5,296 nucleotides of DNA, taken from the NCBI GenBank assembly GCA_023151145.1, contig JAKLJM010000182.1, positions 1 through 5,296 of the forward strand. Reading direction: 5' to 3'. The DNA is from Bacteriovoracaceae bacterium. Its GTDB lineage: Bacteria; Bdellovibrionota; Bacteriovoracia; Bacteriovoracales; Bacteriovoracaceae. Both the position numbers and the translations under genes were made by a program. Within the stretch, counting starts at the first letter, position 1. Every line of letters begins with the position of its first letter. Shown piece by piece: positions 1-5,296 of the stretch. Below the pieces are notes generated by a model. It had not been told where the DNA came from. It saw only the letters and a program-made list of their open reading frames with translations, and did no database searches.

Positions 1-429
1 TCCATACTTTCCGATATAAGTTTCTCTATCTGTTACATAAAACCCCAAAGAGCTCATCTCACTTCCTAGAACATTCGAAAATTTTTCGGCCATGGCCAAT
101 TGACCCTCGGAATTTTTTCCATGAGTAACATGCATTGATAAATAAGAACCATTATTCAAATTTAAAATCCAAAATCTCTTTTCAGTTGAAGGCTTACTAT
201 AATCAATGATTCCAATATAATTGTCGTTTTCAATTACATTTTTGTTTTCTTGATAAAAATTTAGTGCCAGCTTTAAAGGTGCTGCCGGAATTTCTTCTGC
301 GCAATACCCTTTCTGACAACTTCTTTGTCCAGAAAAATCTAACCATACTTCTTTAGAAGTTTGAGTTTTTGCCATCGCAAATTGTGTGCTTAAAACAAGA
401 CTTAAAACGCCGAAAGTTACTTTTGACAT
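1..429 (-). CDS. Murein L,D-transpeptidase, YkuD_2-type, N-terminal part (cut by window edge)
   Basis: The first 143 codons are present and the C-terminal part lies beyond base 1. The predicted role is periplasmic cross-linking or editing of peptidoglycan stem peptides by L,D-transpeptidation. Residues 1-20 form a signal peptide (hydrophobic core, AMA before the likely cut). Residues 71-91 (YIGIIDYSKPSTEKRFWILN...) and HGKNS at 103-107, followed by FSNVLGSEMSSLGFYVT at 117-133 and YIGKYG at the edge, match the order of blocks I recall for the YkuD_2 family. The catalytic cysteine of this family comes later, in a GRSxGCPA-like block, so it cannot be checked here. Two cysteines (C38, C43) sit in the region before the domain. 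The ATG is supported by AAGGAG six bases upstream. It is divergent from the 285-aa protein gene. Members of this family are common in predatory Bdellovibrionota, where L,D-transpeptidases act on own or prey walls; which applies here is unknown. Confidence 0.8.
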   Translation of the reverse strand, partial: MSKVTFGVLSLVLSTQFAMAKTQTSKEVWLDFSGQRSCQKGYCAEEIPAAPLKLALNFYQENKNVIENDNYIGIIDYSKPSTEKRFWILNLNNGSYLSMHVTHGKNSEGQLAMAEKFSNVLGSEMSSLGFYVTDRETYIGKYG

Positions 430-493
430 AAGTGACTCCTTTTCTTGAATAATTGGCTGTAACTTATCTCAAATCCCTATGCAGCAACACCCT

Positions 494-510
494 TTTGTAA
501 AATTTACAAA
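494..510. repeat. Perfect 17-bp palindrome in divergent spacer, possible operator
   Basis: TTTGTAAA and TTTACAAA are exact inverted copies around a single central A (base 502). The arms are AT-only apart from one G/C pair and no T-tract fits a terminator, so a dimeric regulator site is more likely than a transcript end. It lies 65 bases upstream of the transpeptidase start and about 106 bases upstream of the -10 box of the gene on the other strand. Each arm also contains a TTTACA hexamer resembling a -35 box. The regulator is not identifiable from sequence. Confidence 0.45.
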
Positions 511-566
511 CTGACTATTTTTCAGACATTTTTGGTGAGGATTGACTGATAACTACTCACCCCAAC

Positions 567-595
567 ATTTAACTAGCTGAATTCCAAAGAATCAA
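567..595 (-). promoter_or_regulatory. Possible sigma-70-type promoter for the transpeptidase gene
   Basis: On the minus strand, TTGATT (590-595) and TTAAAT (567-572) are separated by 17 bases, each matching four of six consensus bases. Transcription would start near base 560, giving a leader of about 130 bases that contains the 17-bp palindrome. Weak support; in an AT-rich spacer such matches arise by chance. Confidence 0.25.
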
Positions 596-615
596 AACTG
601 GCACCACTCTTGCTC

Positions 616-621
616 TATAAT
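616..621 (+). promoter_or_regulatory. -10 box (TATAAT) for the 285-aa protein gene
   Basis: A perfect TATAAT lies 24 bases before the ATG at 646. No good -35 box is visible 16-18 bases upstream (about 592-598, TCAAAAC), so the promoter may need an activator. Transcription would begin near 628, leaving a leader of under 20 bases. This placement excludes a start codon at the upstream TTG (610), because that codon would not be in the transcript. Confidence 0.55.
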
Positions 622-645
622 TTGTACACATTCATTGGGGGAACT

Positions 646-1503
646 ATGAAAAGATCATTAAAAATACTTATGCCAGTTATGGCTTTACCATTAGTGGCCA
701 TTACTGTTTGGTCAATAAACCACCAACATCCACATCATTATATAGCTCGTTCAATTGCTTCCGAAGCTGAAGTGAAAGTTGATGCTAAACCAGATGCTAA
801 AACTGAAGTGAAAGTTGATAACAAAGAAGATAAAGCTCAAAAACTTCAAGACATCATTGAATGTCAGAAAAAATACATTACTGATCTTAAAACTGAAATG
901 AATAAAAAAATTGATGACCTTAAAAAAGTTTTATCAGACAAAAATGATGACGTTAATAAAAAACCAGATGAACGAAGACCAGAAGAAAAAGACGATGAAG
1001 GGAAAAAAGAAATAGCCAATACTCCAAGCAACGATCAAATGTTACAAGTGCTCATGCATTTAACCAGCATGATTCAGCACCAACAAATGCCACAACCTCA
1101 AAGCCAACTTGCTTATCAACCAGCTTATTCTCAATGGGACTGGATGGCGCAAGAACATATGTTCTTTAGACAACAATATGAAAAACAAATTTTTGGAAAC
1201 GTAGGCTTAGGACAAGACTATTTTAAAAACCAAATGAATCCTTATTCTCATTTTGAAAACAATTACACTTCTCCATCATACAGTGGTGGGTTCTATGGAC
1301 CATACTCAATGGGCAATCAATCCCTTGGTTTTAAAAACATGTACGCAAATAATAGTAGTTTTGATTTTAATCAAGGAATGTATCACAATCCTTACCAAGC
1401 ACATCAAGACTATAAACCAATGCCGATTATGGGGGATGAGTTTATCTTTCAAGCGGGATCTGGACTTGTTCGTCAACCGGGATCAAAGACTTTTCAATTC
1501 TAA
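646..1503 (+). CDS. Secreted or membrane-anchored protein, coiled-coil plus Q/N/Y-rich, unknown function
   Basis: I do not recognise this 285-aa protein. Residues 5-24 are a hydrophobic stretch after MKRS, so it is exported or held by an N-terminal anchor; no clean signal-peptidase site is visible. Residues 40-63 are Lys/Glu/Asp/Val-rich and contain EVKVD twice at a 12-residue spacing. Residues 62-100 look like a short coiled coil (LQDIIECQKKYITDLKTEMN and on), followed by a very charged linker (101-125). From about residue 127 the composition changes to Gln, Asn, Tyr, Met, Phe, Pro and Gly, typical of a disordered or surface-adhesive segment. The only cysteine is C73. I chose ATG 646 because GGGGGA lies just upstream and because a TATAAT box occupies the sequence before it. 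It is a single-gene transcript ending at the terminator that follows. A cell-envelope or surface role is inferred only from export and composition. Confidence 0.8.
   Translation: MKRSLKILMPVMALPLVAITVWSINHQHPHHYIARSIASEAEVKVDAKPDAKTEVKVDNKEDKAQKLQDIIECQKKYITDLKTEMNKKIDDLKKVLSDKNDDVNKKPDERRPEEKDDEGKKEIANTPSNDQMLQVLMHLTSMIQHQQMPQPQSQLAYQPAYSQWDWMAQEHMFFRQQYEKQIFGNVGLGQDYFKNQMNPYSHFENNYTSPSYSGGFYGPYSMGNQSLGFKNMYANNSSFDFNQGMYHNPYQAHQDYKPMPIMGDEFIFQAGSGLVRQPGSKTFQF
767..819 (+). repeat. Two exact 17-bp direct repeats, 36-bp period, inside the 285-aa gene
   Basis: CTGAAGTGAAAGTTGAT occurs at 767-783 and again at 803-819. The 36-bp period equals 12 codons and keeps the frame, so the protein shows EVKVD at residues 42-46 and 54-58 with similar Asp/Lys/Ala residues between. 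This looks like a recent in-frame tandem duplication in a low-complexity linker. Confidence 0.7.
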
Positions 1504-1514
1504 TATCAAACATC

Positions 1515-1548
1515 GCCCTCTTCTAAACAAAGAGGGCTTTTCTTTTTT
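1515..1548 (+). terminator. Rho-independent terminator of the 285-aa gene
   Basis: GCCCTCTT (1515-1522) pairs perfectly with AAGAGGGC (1530-1537) around a 7-base loop, followed by TTTTCTTTTTT. It begins 11 bases after the plus-strand stop codon. The stop codon of the convergent chemoreceptor gene (1547-1549) lies in the T-tract. Read on the minus strand the same hairpin is followed by GATGTTTGATATT, a poor U-tract, so it would terminate the opposite operon only weakly. Confidence 0.9.
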
Positions 1549-3091
1549 AAGTTAAACCATTTAAAGTCACGTTTAACTCACTCACTACGTTCTCTAAAGA
1601 TCTCGAATCATCTTGTAATTTTGAAGCAAGACTTGCTGTTTCTTGGGCCATCTGTGAATTCTTTTCTGTTACTTGATTTAATTCATTCATAGAACCATTC
1701 ACATCCACTATCCCTTGAGCCTGCTCTTTGGTTCCAACATCAATTTCTTGTAACATTTCATTAATTGAACTTGCTTCTATTCCAATCATCTCAAAGACCT
1801 GGTCACATTTTGAAGCACTCTTATTTCCTTCCTCTACTGAACTTTTTCCTGAAACCACTAAGCCTTGTAAACTTTCTTTTGAAGCGAGAGCTATTTCATT
1901 TACGCGTCTTACAGATGTTTCTAACATATCATTAATTTCAGTGGCTGCCGTTCCTGACATTGTCGCAAGATTCCCAACTTCTTCAGCAACAACAGCGAAT
2001 CCTTTTCCATGCTCTCCTGCTCTAGCTGCTTCGACTGAAGCATTGAAAGAAAGAAGTTTCGTCTGAAAAACGATATCGTTAATAATTCTCGTTTTCTCAA
2101 CGATTTGCGAAATAAGATTTACTATTTCTTGAAACTCTTTTTCATTTTTTTGAGCTTCACTATCAATTCTATTATTAGATTGATTTATTTTTTCCATCGC
2201 TTTTAGCATATCTGCAATGGCCAATTTTCCGTCTTCAATTCGCCCTTGGCTATTAGTAGACTTTTGAGCAGACGATTTAACATTTTCACTATTGCGATTA
2301 ATCATCTCTGATATTTCATGAATGGCTTGTGAAGACGCTTGTATCGAGCTTGCTTGCTCTACTGCAGCTTCTGATAAGCCATGGCTAGTGTCTGCAATTT
2401 TATTGGCAGAATTTTTTACCGAGTTTAATGATTCATTTAAGCGATTAGACATTTCTTCTAACATAGAAATGATTGTCTTTTTAAAAATAAATCCCATAAA
2501 TACTGAGGAAGCAATTAAGAGCACCGAAGCAGCAATGATAATATTTAAGGCTACACGATATTTTACTTCTGCATCTTTTAGCTCACTTTCAATTACGGCA
2601 GAGTTGGTTGCACTAAGACTCTTCACTTCTTCTAATAAAACAGCATATGTAGCAGAGAGATCACCAATAAAATATTCTACAGCCTCTGCACTTTTTCCCA
2701 TTAACACTTTATTATCGATGAGATCTTTTAATTGCGTAGAGTATTTTTCAAATAACTCTTTCATTTTTCCACAATTTTTTGTGCACTTATTAACTGTCTC
2801 AGTAAAGTGTCCTTTCAGTTCTTCAAGAATTGCCATATCTTTTTCTAACTGATCAATATCTTTTTGAGTCAGTAGGGCCATGGTTTTTGAATGTAAATAC
2901 GAGACGTCAATGGCTTCAGTAATCAAAAGTCCACTCTTGGAAGAGGTTTCCTTATAGCTTTCAGTGATAGATTTCACATTATTATTGTAGGTGAAAGCAA
3001 TTATTCCACCAGAAAGTAATGAGACTAAACTTAACCCTACTGATAGTAGAATTAGAAATTTTTTGATACCAATTTTTCTTATGAAACTCAT
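1547..3091 (-). CDS. Methyl-accepting chemotaxis protein (transmembrane chemoreceptor)
   Basis: A 514-aa inner-membrane receptor that passes a periplasmic signal to CheW/CheA. Its order is: transmembrane helix at about 12-33; an apparently all-helical periplasmic region at about 34-179; second transmembrane helix at about 181-203; long cytoplasmic coiled-coil signalling domain to the end. The hairpin tip that contacts CheA/CheW is clear at about 337-376 (INDIVFQTKLLSFNASVEAA, then RAGEHGKGFAVVAEEVGNLA). It differs from the usual IAFQTNLLALNAAVEAARAGE in having K after QT and S/F/S nearby. I see no convincing HAMP domain: the helix after TM2 seems to run straight into the signalling arm. C103 and C107 form a CxxxC pair in the periplasmic part. 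No NWETF-like CheR tether ends the protein. AGGTGA four bases before the ATG supports the start. It is the second gene of an operon, 22 bases behind a Cache-domain protein that may be its sensing partner. Confidence 0.93.
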   Translation of the reverse strand: MSFIRKIGIKKFLILLSVGLSLVSLLSGGIIAFTYNNNVKSITESYKETSSKSGLLITEAIDVSYLHSKTMALLTQKDIDQLEKDMAILEELKGHFTETVNKCTKNCGKMKELFEKYSTQLKDLIDNKVLMGKSAEAVEYFIGDLSATYAVLLEEVKSLSATNSAVIESELKDAEVKYRVALNIIIAASVLLIASSVFMGFIFKKTIISMLEEMSNRLNESLNSVKNSANKIADTSHGLSEAAVEQASSIQASSQAIHEISEMINRNSENVKSSAQKSTNSQGRIEDGKLAIADMLKAMEKINQSNNRIDSEAQKNEKEFQEIVNLISQIVEKTRIINDIVFQTKLLSFNASVEAARAGEHGKGFAVVAEEVGNLATMSGTAATEINDMLETSVRRVNEIALASKESLQGLVVSGKSSVEEGNKSASKCDQVFEMIGIEASSINEMLQEIDVGTKEQAQGIVDVNGSMNELNQVTEKNSQMAQETASLASKLQDDSRSLENVVSELNVTLNGLT

Positions 3092-3113
3092 GCTTTCACC
3101 TATTTTTTTTAAA

Positions 3114-3638
3114 TTACTTTAACTTAGAAACAGTAAATCCTACACAAAGTGAACCGACAGCCTTACCAGCGTCCATTACTGGAACGGCAACTTGAATTTG
3201 CTGAGCACCAGTTGATTCATCAGTTTCAATTTCCCCAATCCAAGTTTTTCCAGCCATTGGATCATCGTGCTTAGCTTTACCTTTGTGTGACCAATTAGAT
3301 GTCTTAGACAATAAAGCTACTTTTGTTCCGTCTGCTGCATTTAAAAATGCTTCTGATACCGCATCTGTCTTATTTTTCTTTAAAACTTCTGCTGCTGCAG
3401 TTTTAGAAAGCGAACGAACTTTTGGATCTAACACTGGCAATGCTTTCCATGCATCTTGAGTCATTGATGCATAATCAGCACCAGCTCCTGCTTTAGCTGC
3501 AGCTACGATTGTTGCGTCTGCGGCCCATCCTTTCACTGATTCAATTTGTTTATCTAACGCTGTTTTTTGTTCAGCAGTTAGAGCTGCACTTGCTCCAAAA
3601 CTAAATACTAAAGCCATCATTACTAAAATGTTCTTCAT
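3114..3638 (-). CDS. Periplasmic Cache/PDC sensor-domain protein
   Basis: A 174-aa protein with a clear signal peptide (MKNILVMMALVFSFGASA, cut near residue 18 or 19) and no further membrane helix, so it is expected to be soluble in the periplasm. Residues 20-95 are Ala/Lys-rich and helical. Residues 96-172 fit the small beta-sheet half of a PDC (Cache) fold: FLNAADGTKVALLSKTSNW, then KTWIGEIETDESTGAQQIQV, AVPVMDAGKAVGSLCVGF. That block order matches what I recall of stand-alone PDC sensor-domain proteins. Cache domains usually form the extracellular ligand-binding part of chemoreceptors and sensor kinases; here there is no transducer on the same chain. The start follows AAGGAGAGG. The chemoreceptor gene begins 22 bases after its stop codon, so the two are very probably co-transcribed. 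The natural reading is a ligand-binding accessory protein for that receptor. The ligand is unknown; small carboxylates are common for the fold, but nothing here identifies one. Confidence 0.82.
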   Translation of the reverse strand: MKNILVMMALVFSFGASAALTAEQKTALDKQIESVKGWAADATIVAAAKAGAGADYASMTQDAWKALPVLDPKVRSLSKTAAAEVLKKNKTDAVSEAFLNAADGTKVALLSKTSNWSHKGKAKHDDPMAGKTWIGEIETDESTGAQQIQVAVPVMDAGKAVGSLCVGFTVSKLK

Positions 3639-3677
3639 AACCTCTCCTTGGTTGTAAATGTAATTTGGTAGTTATTC

Positions 3678-3683
3678 ATTATA
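3678..3683 (-). promoter_or_regulatory. -10 box (TATAAT) of the Cache-chemoreceptor operon
   Basis: On the minus strand a perfect TATAAT lies 39 bases before the ATG at 3638, giving a leader of about 30 bases that carries the strong ribosome binding site AAGGAGAGG (3641-3649). The -35 position (3701-3706, TACAAC) is poor. It does not look like the flagellar sigma-28 pattern common for chemotaxis genes. Confidence 0.5.
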
Positions 3684-3763
3684 AACGTTTTCTTAAATTA
3701 GTTGTATTTAGATAAACAAAATTTTTATTAGCAAAGTGTTTCACTCGGACATTAAGAAAAATG

Positions 3764-3778
3764 TGGAAAAATTTTCCA
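3764..3778. repeat. 15-bp palindrome upstream of two divergent transcription units
   Basis: TGGAAAA and TTTTCCA are exact inverted copies around one A (3771). It sits about 80 bases upstream of the operon -10 box on the minus strand and 65-130 bases upstream of the plus-strand ORFs, a fitting place for an operator. The AT-rich arms and lack of an upstream plus-strand gene make a terminator unlikely. Chance occurrence in this A/T-run sequence is possible. Confidence 0.3.
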
Positions 3779-3842
3779 TTTTTTCCTCAATATTTTTTCA
3801 TGTGCTTCGATGAGGTGAATACGAAATCTTTTCGAAGGATCA

Positions 3843-3914
3843 ATGAAGAGATTCATAGACAAGGAAGATGAGACAAACACTATTCAAGAGAAAAAATACA
3901 GGAAGGACTCATGA
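3843..3914 (+). CDS. Possible 23-aa leader peptide coupled to the zinc-ribbon gene
   Basis: ATG at 3843 opens a 23-codon frame reading MKRFIDKEDETNTIQEKKYR and then KDS. Its TGA overlaps the next gene's ATG in an ATGA arrangement (3911-3914), the classic geometry of translational coupling. GAAGGA (3834-3839) lies three bases before the ATG, a closer spacing than ideal. The peptide is strongly charged, with no membrane helix or recognised domain. It could instead be untranslated leader. The overlap and ribosome-site resemblance are seen; expression is inferred. Confidence 0.35.
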   Translation: MKRFIDKEDETNTIQEKKYRKDS

Positions 3915-4156
3915 AGGTAGAAACAAAAACAAAGCAAACTGATCGACTAATCATCAAGAAATGTCATTTATGCGGTCACTTGATGGAAAGTTATGAAGAA
4001 GTCAAAAAATGCGGTCAGTGCAAAAAATCGTTTCTTCCGTCAAACTATTTCTCTAAAGTTCATTCAAAAAATCCTGCTGAATATGATCATCTTTTCGCTC
4101 AGAGTCATGAAATTCACGACGAAGATCTCATAAAAGGTCTTACAGTTCTCTGGTAG
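3911..4156 (+). CDS. Small zinc-ribbon protein, unknown function
   Basis: An 81-aa protein with two CXXC knuckles, CHLC (18-21) and CGQC (34-37), twelve residues apart: the spacing and the Gly after the first knuckle fit a rubredoxin-like or zinc-ribbon metal site. The segment between them (GHLMESYEEVKK) and the following KKSFLPSNYF would form the ribbon. The C-terminal half (about 48-81) is acidic and His-containing (EYDHLFAQSHEIHDEDLIKG) with no recognised fold. No signal peptide, so cytoplasmic. AGGAAGGA (3900-3907) supports the ATG. The next gene, recJ, starts 50 bases after the stop on the same strand, so co-transcription is likely. Nucleic-acid or protein binding is the usual role of such ribbons, but nothing here shows the target. 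Confidence 0.75.
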   Translation: MKVETKTKQTDRLIIKKCHLCGHLMESYEEVKKCGQCKKSFLPSNYFSKVHSKNPAEYDHLFAQSHEIHDEDLIKGLTVLW

Positions 4157-4176
4157 CTCCTAGTTAAAAGCGACAA

Positions 4177-4206
4177 AGGCTTTATCCTTTTGGTAGGATG
4201 AAGCCT
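4177..4206 (+). promoter_or_regulatory. 12-bp hairpin containing the recJ ribosome binding site
   Basis: AGGCTTTATCCT (4177-4188) pairs with AGGATGAAGCCT (4195-4206) over all twelve positions, with one G-U wobble (4183/4200), around a 6-base loop (TTTGGT). The 3' arm contains the only plausible Shine-Dalgarno sequence (AGGA, 4195-4198) and ends exactly one base before the recJ ATG. No T-tract follows, so it is a poor intrinsic terminator for the gene before it. In the mRNA it should limit ribosome access to recJ unless opened by upstream translation, a protein, a helicase or temperature. The pairing is seen; the regulatory effect is inferred. Confidence 0.6.
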
Positions 4207-5296
4207 ATGGAACAATTTCATCCCGTCATTAATAGACTTTTCAAAAAGAAAGGACTCACCGAGAGTTCTCTTCGCGACTTCTTATCGTGGGATTTAAAAT
4301 CCATACCTGACCTCACTCAAATGAAAGATCTAAAAAAAGCCAGCGAAAGACTGGTTCAAGCTTTAGTCAATGATGAGAAGATTGGTATCTACGGCGATTA
4401 CGATGTAGACGGAACAACTTCTTGCGCTCTCTTTTTTCATTTTTTTAAAAATATAGGCGAAACACTCTCTCGCAATGTTGACCTAGTTCAACCTTCGCGC
4501 TTTGTTGAAGGATACGGACTTCATCTTTCTTCCATTGATCAGGCCATTGAAAAAGGCATTAAAGTTTTAGTGACAGTGGATTGTGGTATTACAAATAACG
4601 AAGCTGCTCAGTATGCTTTGGAAAAGGGTCTTGATCTCATTATCACTGATCACCATAAAGATGCTCGCGACGAAATGCCTAAAGCGTTTGCTGTCGTGAA
4701 TCCCAATCGCCGTGATGAAACCCAAGAAGACTTAAAAGCTCTTGCTGGCGTTGCTGTAGCGTTTGCTGTTTGTGTGGAGATGAGAAACCAACTTCTTAAA
4801 CTTGGTCATGACGTTCCATCGGTCTACCCTCTCTTACAATTTGTGGCCATTGGAACAATTTGTGATTTAGCTACATTGAATTCTTTAAACATGAAACTTG
4901 TTCGTCATGGATTAAAGCAATTAAAAGAAACAGAATACATTGGTCTTCGCCAATTTTTTACAGCGGATGAACTAAAAGCAAAATCGATCCCTTCAGAGAA
5001 ACTCTCATTTCAAATTGGACCTCTAATTAATTCAAAGGGCCGACTCGATCATCCAGAAATGGCGCTTAGACTTCTTACGACATCTCGCTATGAAGTCGCC
5101 AAAGAATGTTATGAACATTTGAAAAGCTGTAATACTGAAAGAAAATTTATTCAAAGCGAAGTCTTTAACGAAGCAAAAACAATTTTTGCTAAATCTTTAG
5201 ATGACACTGATCCCTTAATTGCCATTCTTTATCAATCTCAATGGCATGAAGGCGTGATTGGAATTGTCGCTTCAAAGATTGTTGAAACCCTTGGGG
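4207..5296 (+). CDS. recJ: Single-stranded-DNA-specific exonuclease RecJ, N-terminal 363 codons (cut by window edge)
   Basis: RecJ is a cytoplasmic metal-dependent 5'-3' nuclease acting on single-stranded DNA in RecF-pathway recombination, mismatch repair and stalled-fork processing. The DHH-family motifs appear in order: GDYDVDG at 63-69, VDCG with D125, TDHH with D148-H149-H150, then the DHHA1-side blocks IGPLINSKGRLDHPEMAL (G271-P272 on, GRL at 278-280) and QWHEGVIGIVASKI (W346 to K357). All catalytic Asp/His residues that I can place are present. The usual small residue run in GPRINAAGR reads GPLINSKGR here. Full-length RecJ is near 570 aa, so roughly 200 residues lie beyond the window. 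ATG 4207 is preferred because AGGA lies eight bases upstream; an in-frame ATG at 4198 is the only alternative before an upstream stop at 4165. Confidence 0.95.
   Translation, partial: MEQFHPVINRLFKKKGLTESSLRDFLSWDLKSIPDLTQMKDLKKASERLVQALVNDEKIGIYGDYDVDGTTSCALFFHFFKNIGETLSRNVDLVQPSRFVEGYGLHLSSIDQAIEKGIKVLVTVDCGITNNEAAQYALEKGLDLIITDHHKDARDEMPKAFAVVNPNRRDETQEDLKALAGVAVAFAVCVEMRNQLLKLGHDVPSVYPLLQFVAIGTICDLATLNSLNMKLVRHGLKQLKETEYIGLRQFFTADELKAKSIPSEKLSFQIGPLINSKGRLDHPEMALRLLTTSRYEVAKECYEHLKSCNTERKFIQSEVFNEAKTIFAKSLDDTDPLIAILYQSQWHEGVIGIVASKIVETLG

Noticed and set aside
534..561. GGTGAG and CTCACC inverted repeat in the divergent spacer
   Set aside because: Only six base pairs with a 16-base loop, no T-tract and no gene end nearby; it may be chance.
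610..645. A TTG start at 610 that would add 12 residues to the 285-aa protein
   Set aside because: The added codons overlap a perfect TATAAT box (616-621), hide the natural MKRS plus hydrophobic signal start, and have no ribosome binding site; ATG 646 has GGGGGA just before it.
1515..1548. Reading the terminator as fully bidirectional for the convergent operon
   Set aside because: The stem is symmetric but the minus-strand side is followed by GATGTTTGATATT, not a U-tract, so only the plus-strand role is well supported.
1253..1555. Plus-strand 100-codon open frame
   Set aside because: It lies inside the 285-aa gene in another frame, has no start signal, runs through the terminator and gives no recognisable protein.
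1728..2852. Two plus-strand open frames (1728-2066 and 2322-2852) opposite the chemoreceptor
   Set aside because: They are antisense shadows of the well-supported signalling and periplasmic regions of the chemoreceptor, with no ribosome sites or familiar motifs.
3800..3871. A 23-codon plus-strand frame starting MCFDEVNTKS
   Set aside because: No ribosome binding site (T-rich sequence precedes the ATG), and it overlaps the better-placed 3843 frame, which ends in the ATGA overlap.
4198..4206. Alternative recJ start at ATG 4198 (three extra residues, MKP)
   Set aside because: It is in frame, but AGG directly touches it, too close for ribosome binding; ATG 4207 has AGGA at a normal distance. 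It cannot be fully excluded.

Overview
The window looks like ordinary chromosome from an AT-rich, free-living Gram-negative bacterium. Four lines of evidence point to this: signal peptides on several products, a periplasmic L,D-transpeptidase, a transmembrane chemoreceptor and a housekeeping recombination nuclease. The chemoreceptor signalling tip (VFQTKLLSFNASVEAARAGE) and the YkuD_2-type transpeptidase both recall the Bdellovibrionota, especially the AT-rich Bacteriovorax/Peredibacter group. That placement is inference from remembered family flavour, not from a search. I see no mobile element, CRISPR array, tRNA or rRNA.

Layout: (1) At the left edge, on the minus strand, is the N-terminal part of a secreted YkuD_2-type murein L,D-transpeptidase. 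(2) A 216-base divergent spacer follows, holding a perfect 17-bp palindrome and promoter-like sequences. (3) On the plus strand is a 285-aa secreted or membrane-anchored protein of unknown function, with a charged coiled-coil half and a Q/N/Y/M-rich half, closed by a clear Rho-independent terminator. (4) Converging on that terminator is a minus-strand two-gene operon. Its first gene encodes a small periplasmic Cache/PDC sensor-domain protein. The second, 22 bases downstream, encodes a methyl-accepting chemotaxis protein whose own periplasmic region looks all-helical and not Cache-like. (5) A 272-base divergent spacer holds the operon's -10 box and a 15-bp palindrome. (6) On the plus strand are a possible 23-codon ORF, overlapping by ATGA an 81-aa double-CXXC zinc-ribbon protein, and then recJ, which runs off the right edge. 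The recJ start codon is immediately preceded by a 12-bp hairpin that contains the likely Shine-Dalgarno sequence.

The two observations most worth attention are these. The Cache-plus-chemoreceptor pair suggests a two-piece receptor in which a soluble periplasmic sensor reports to a separate transducer. The hairpin at the recJ start suggests translational control of this nuclease, possibly linked to the zinc-ribbon gene in front of it.
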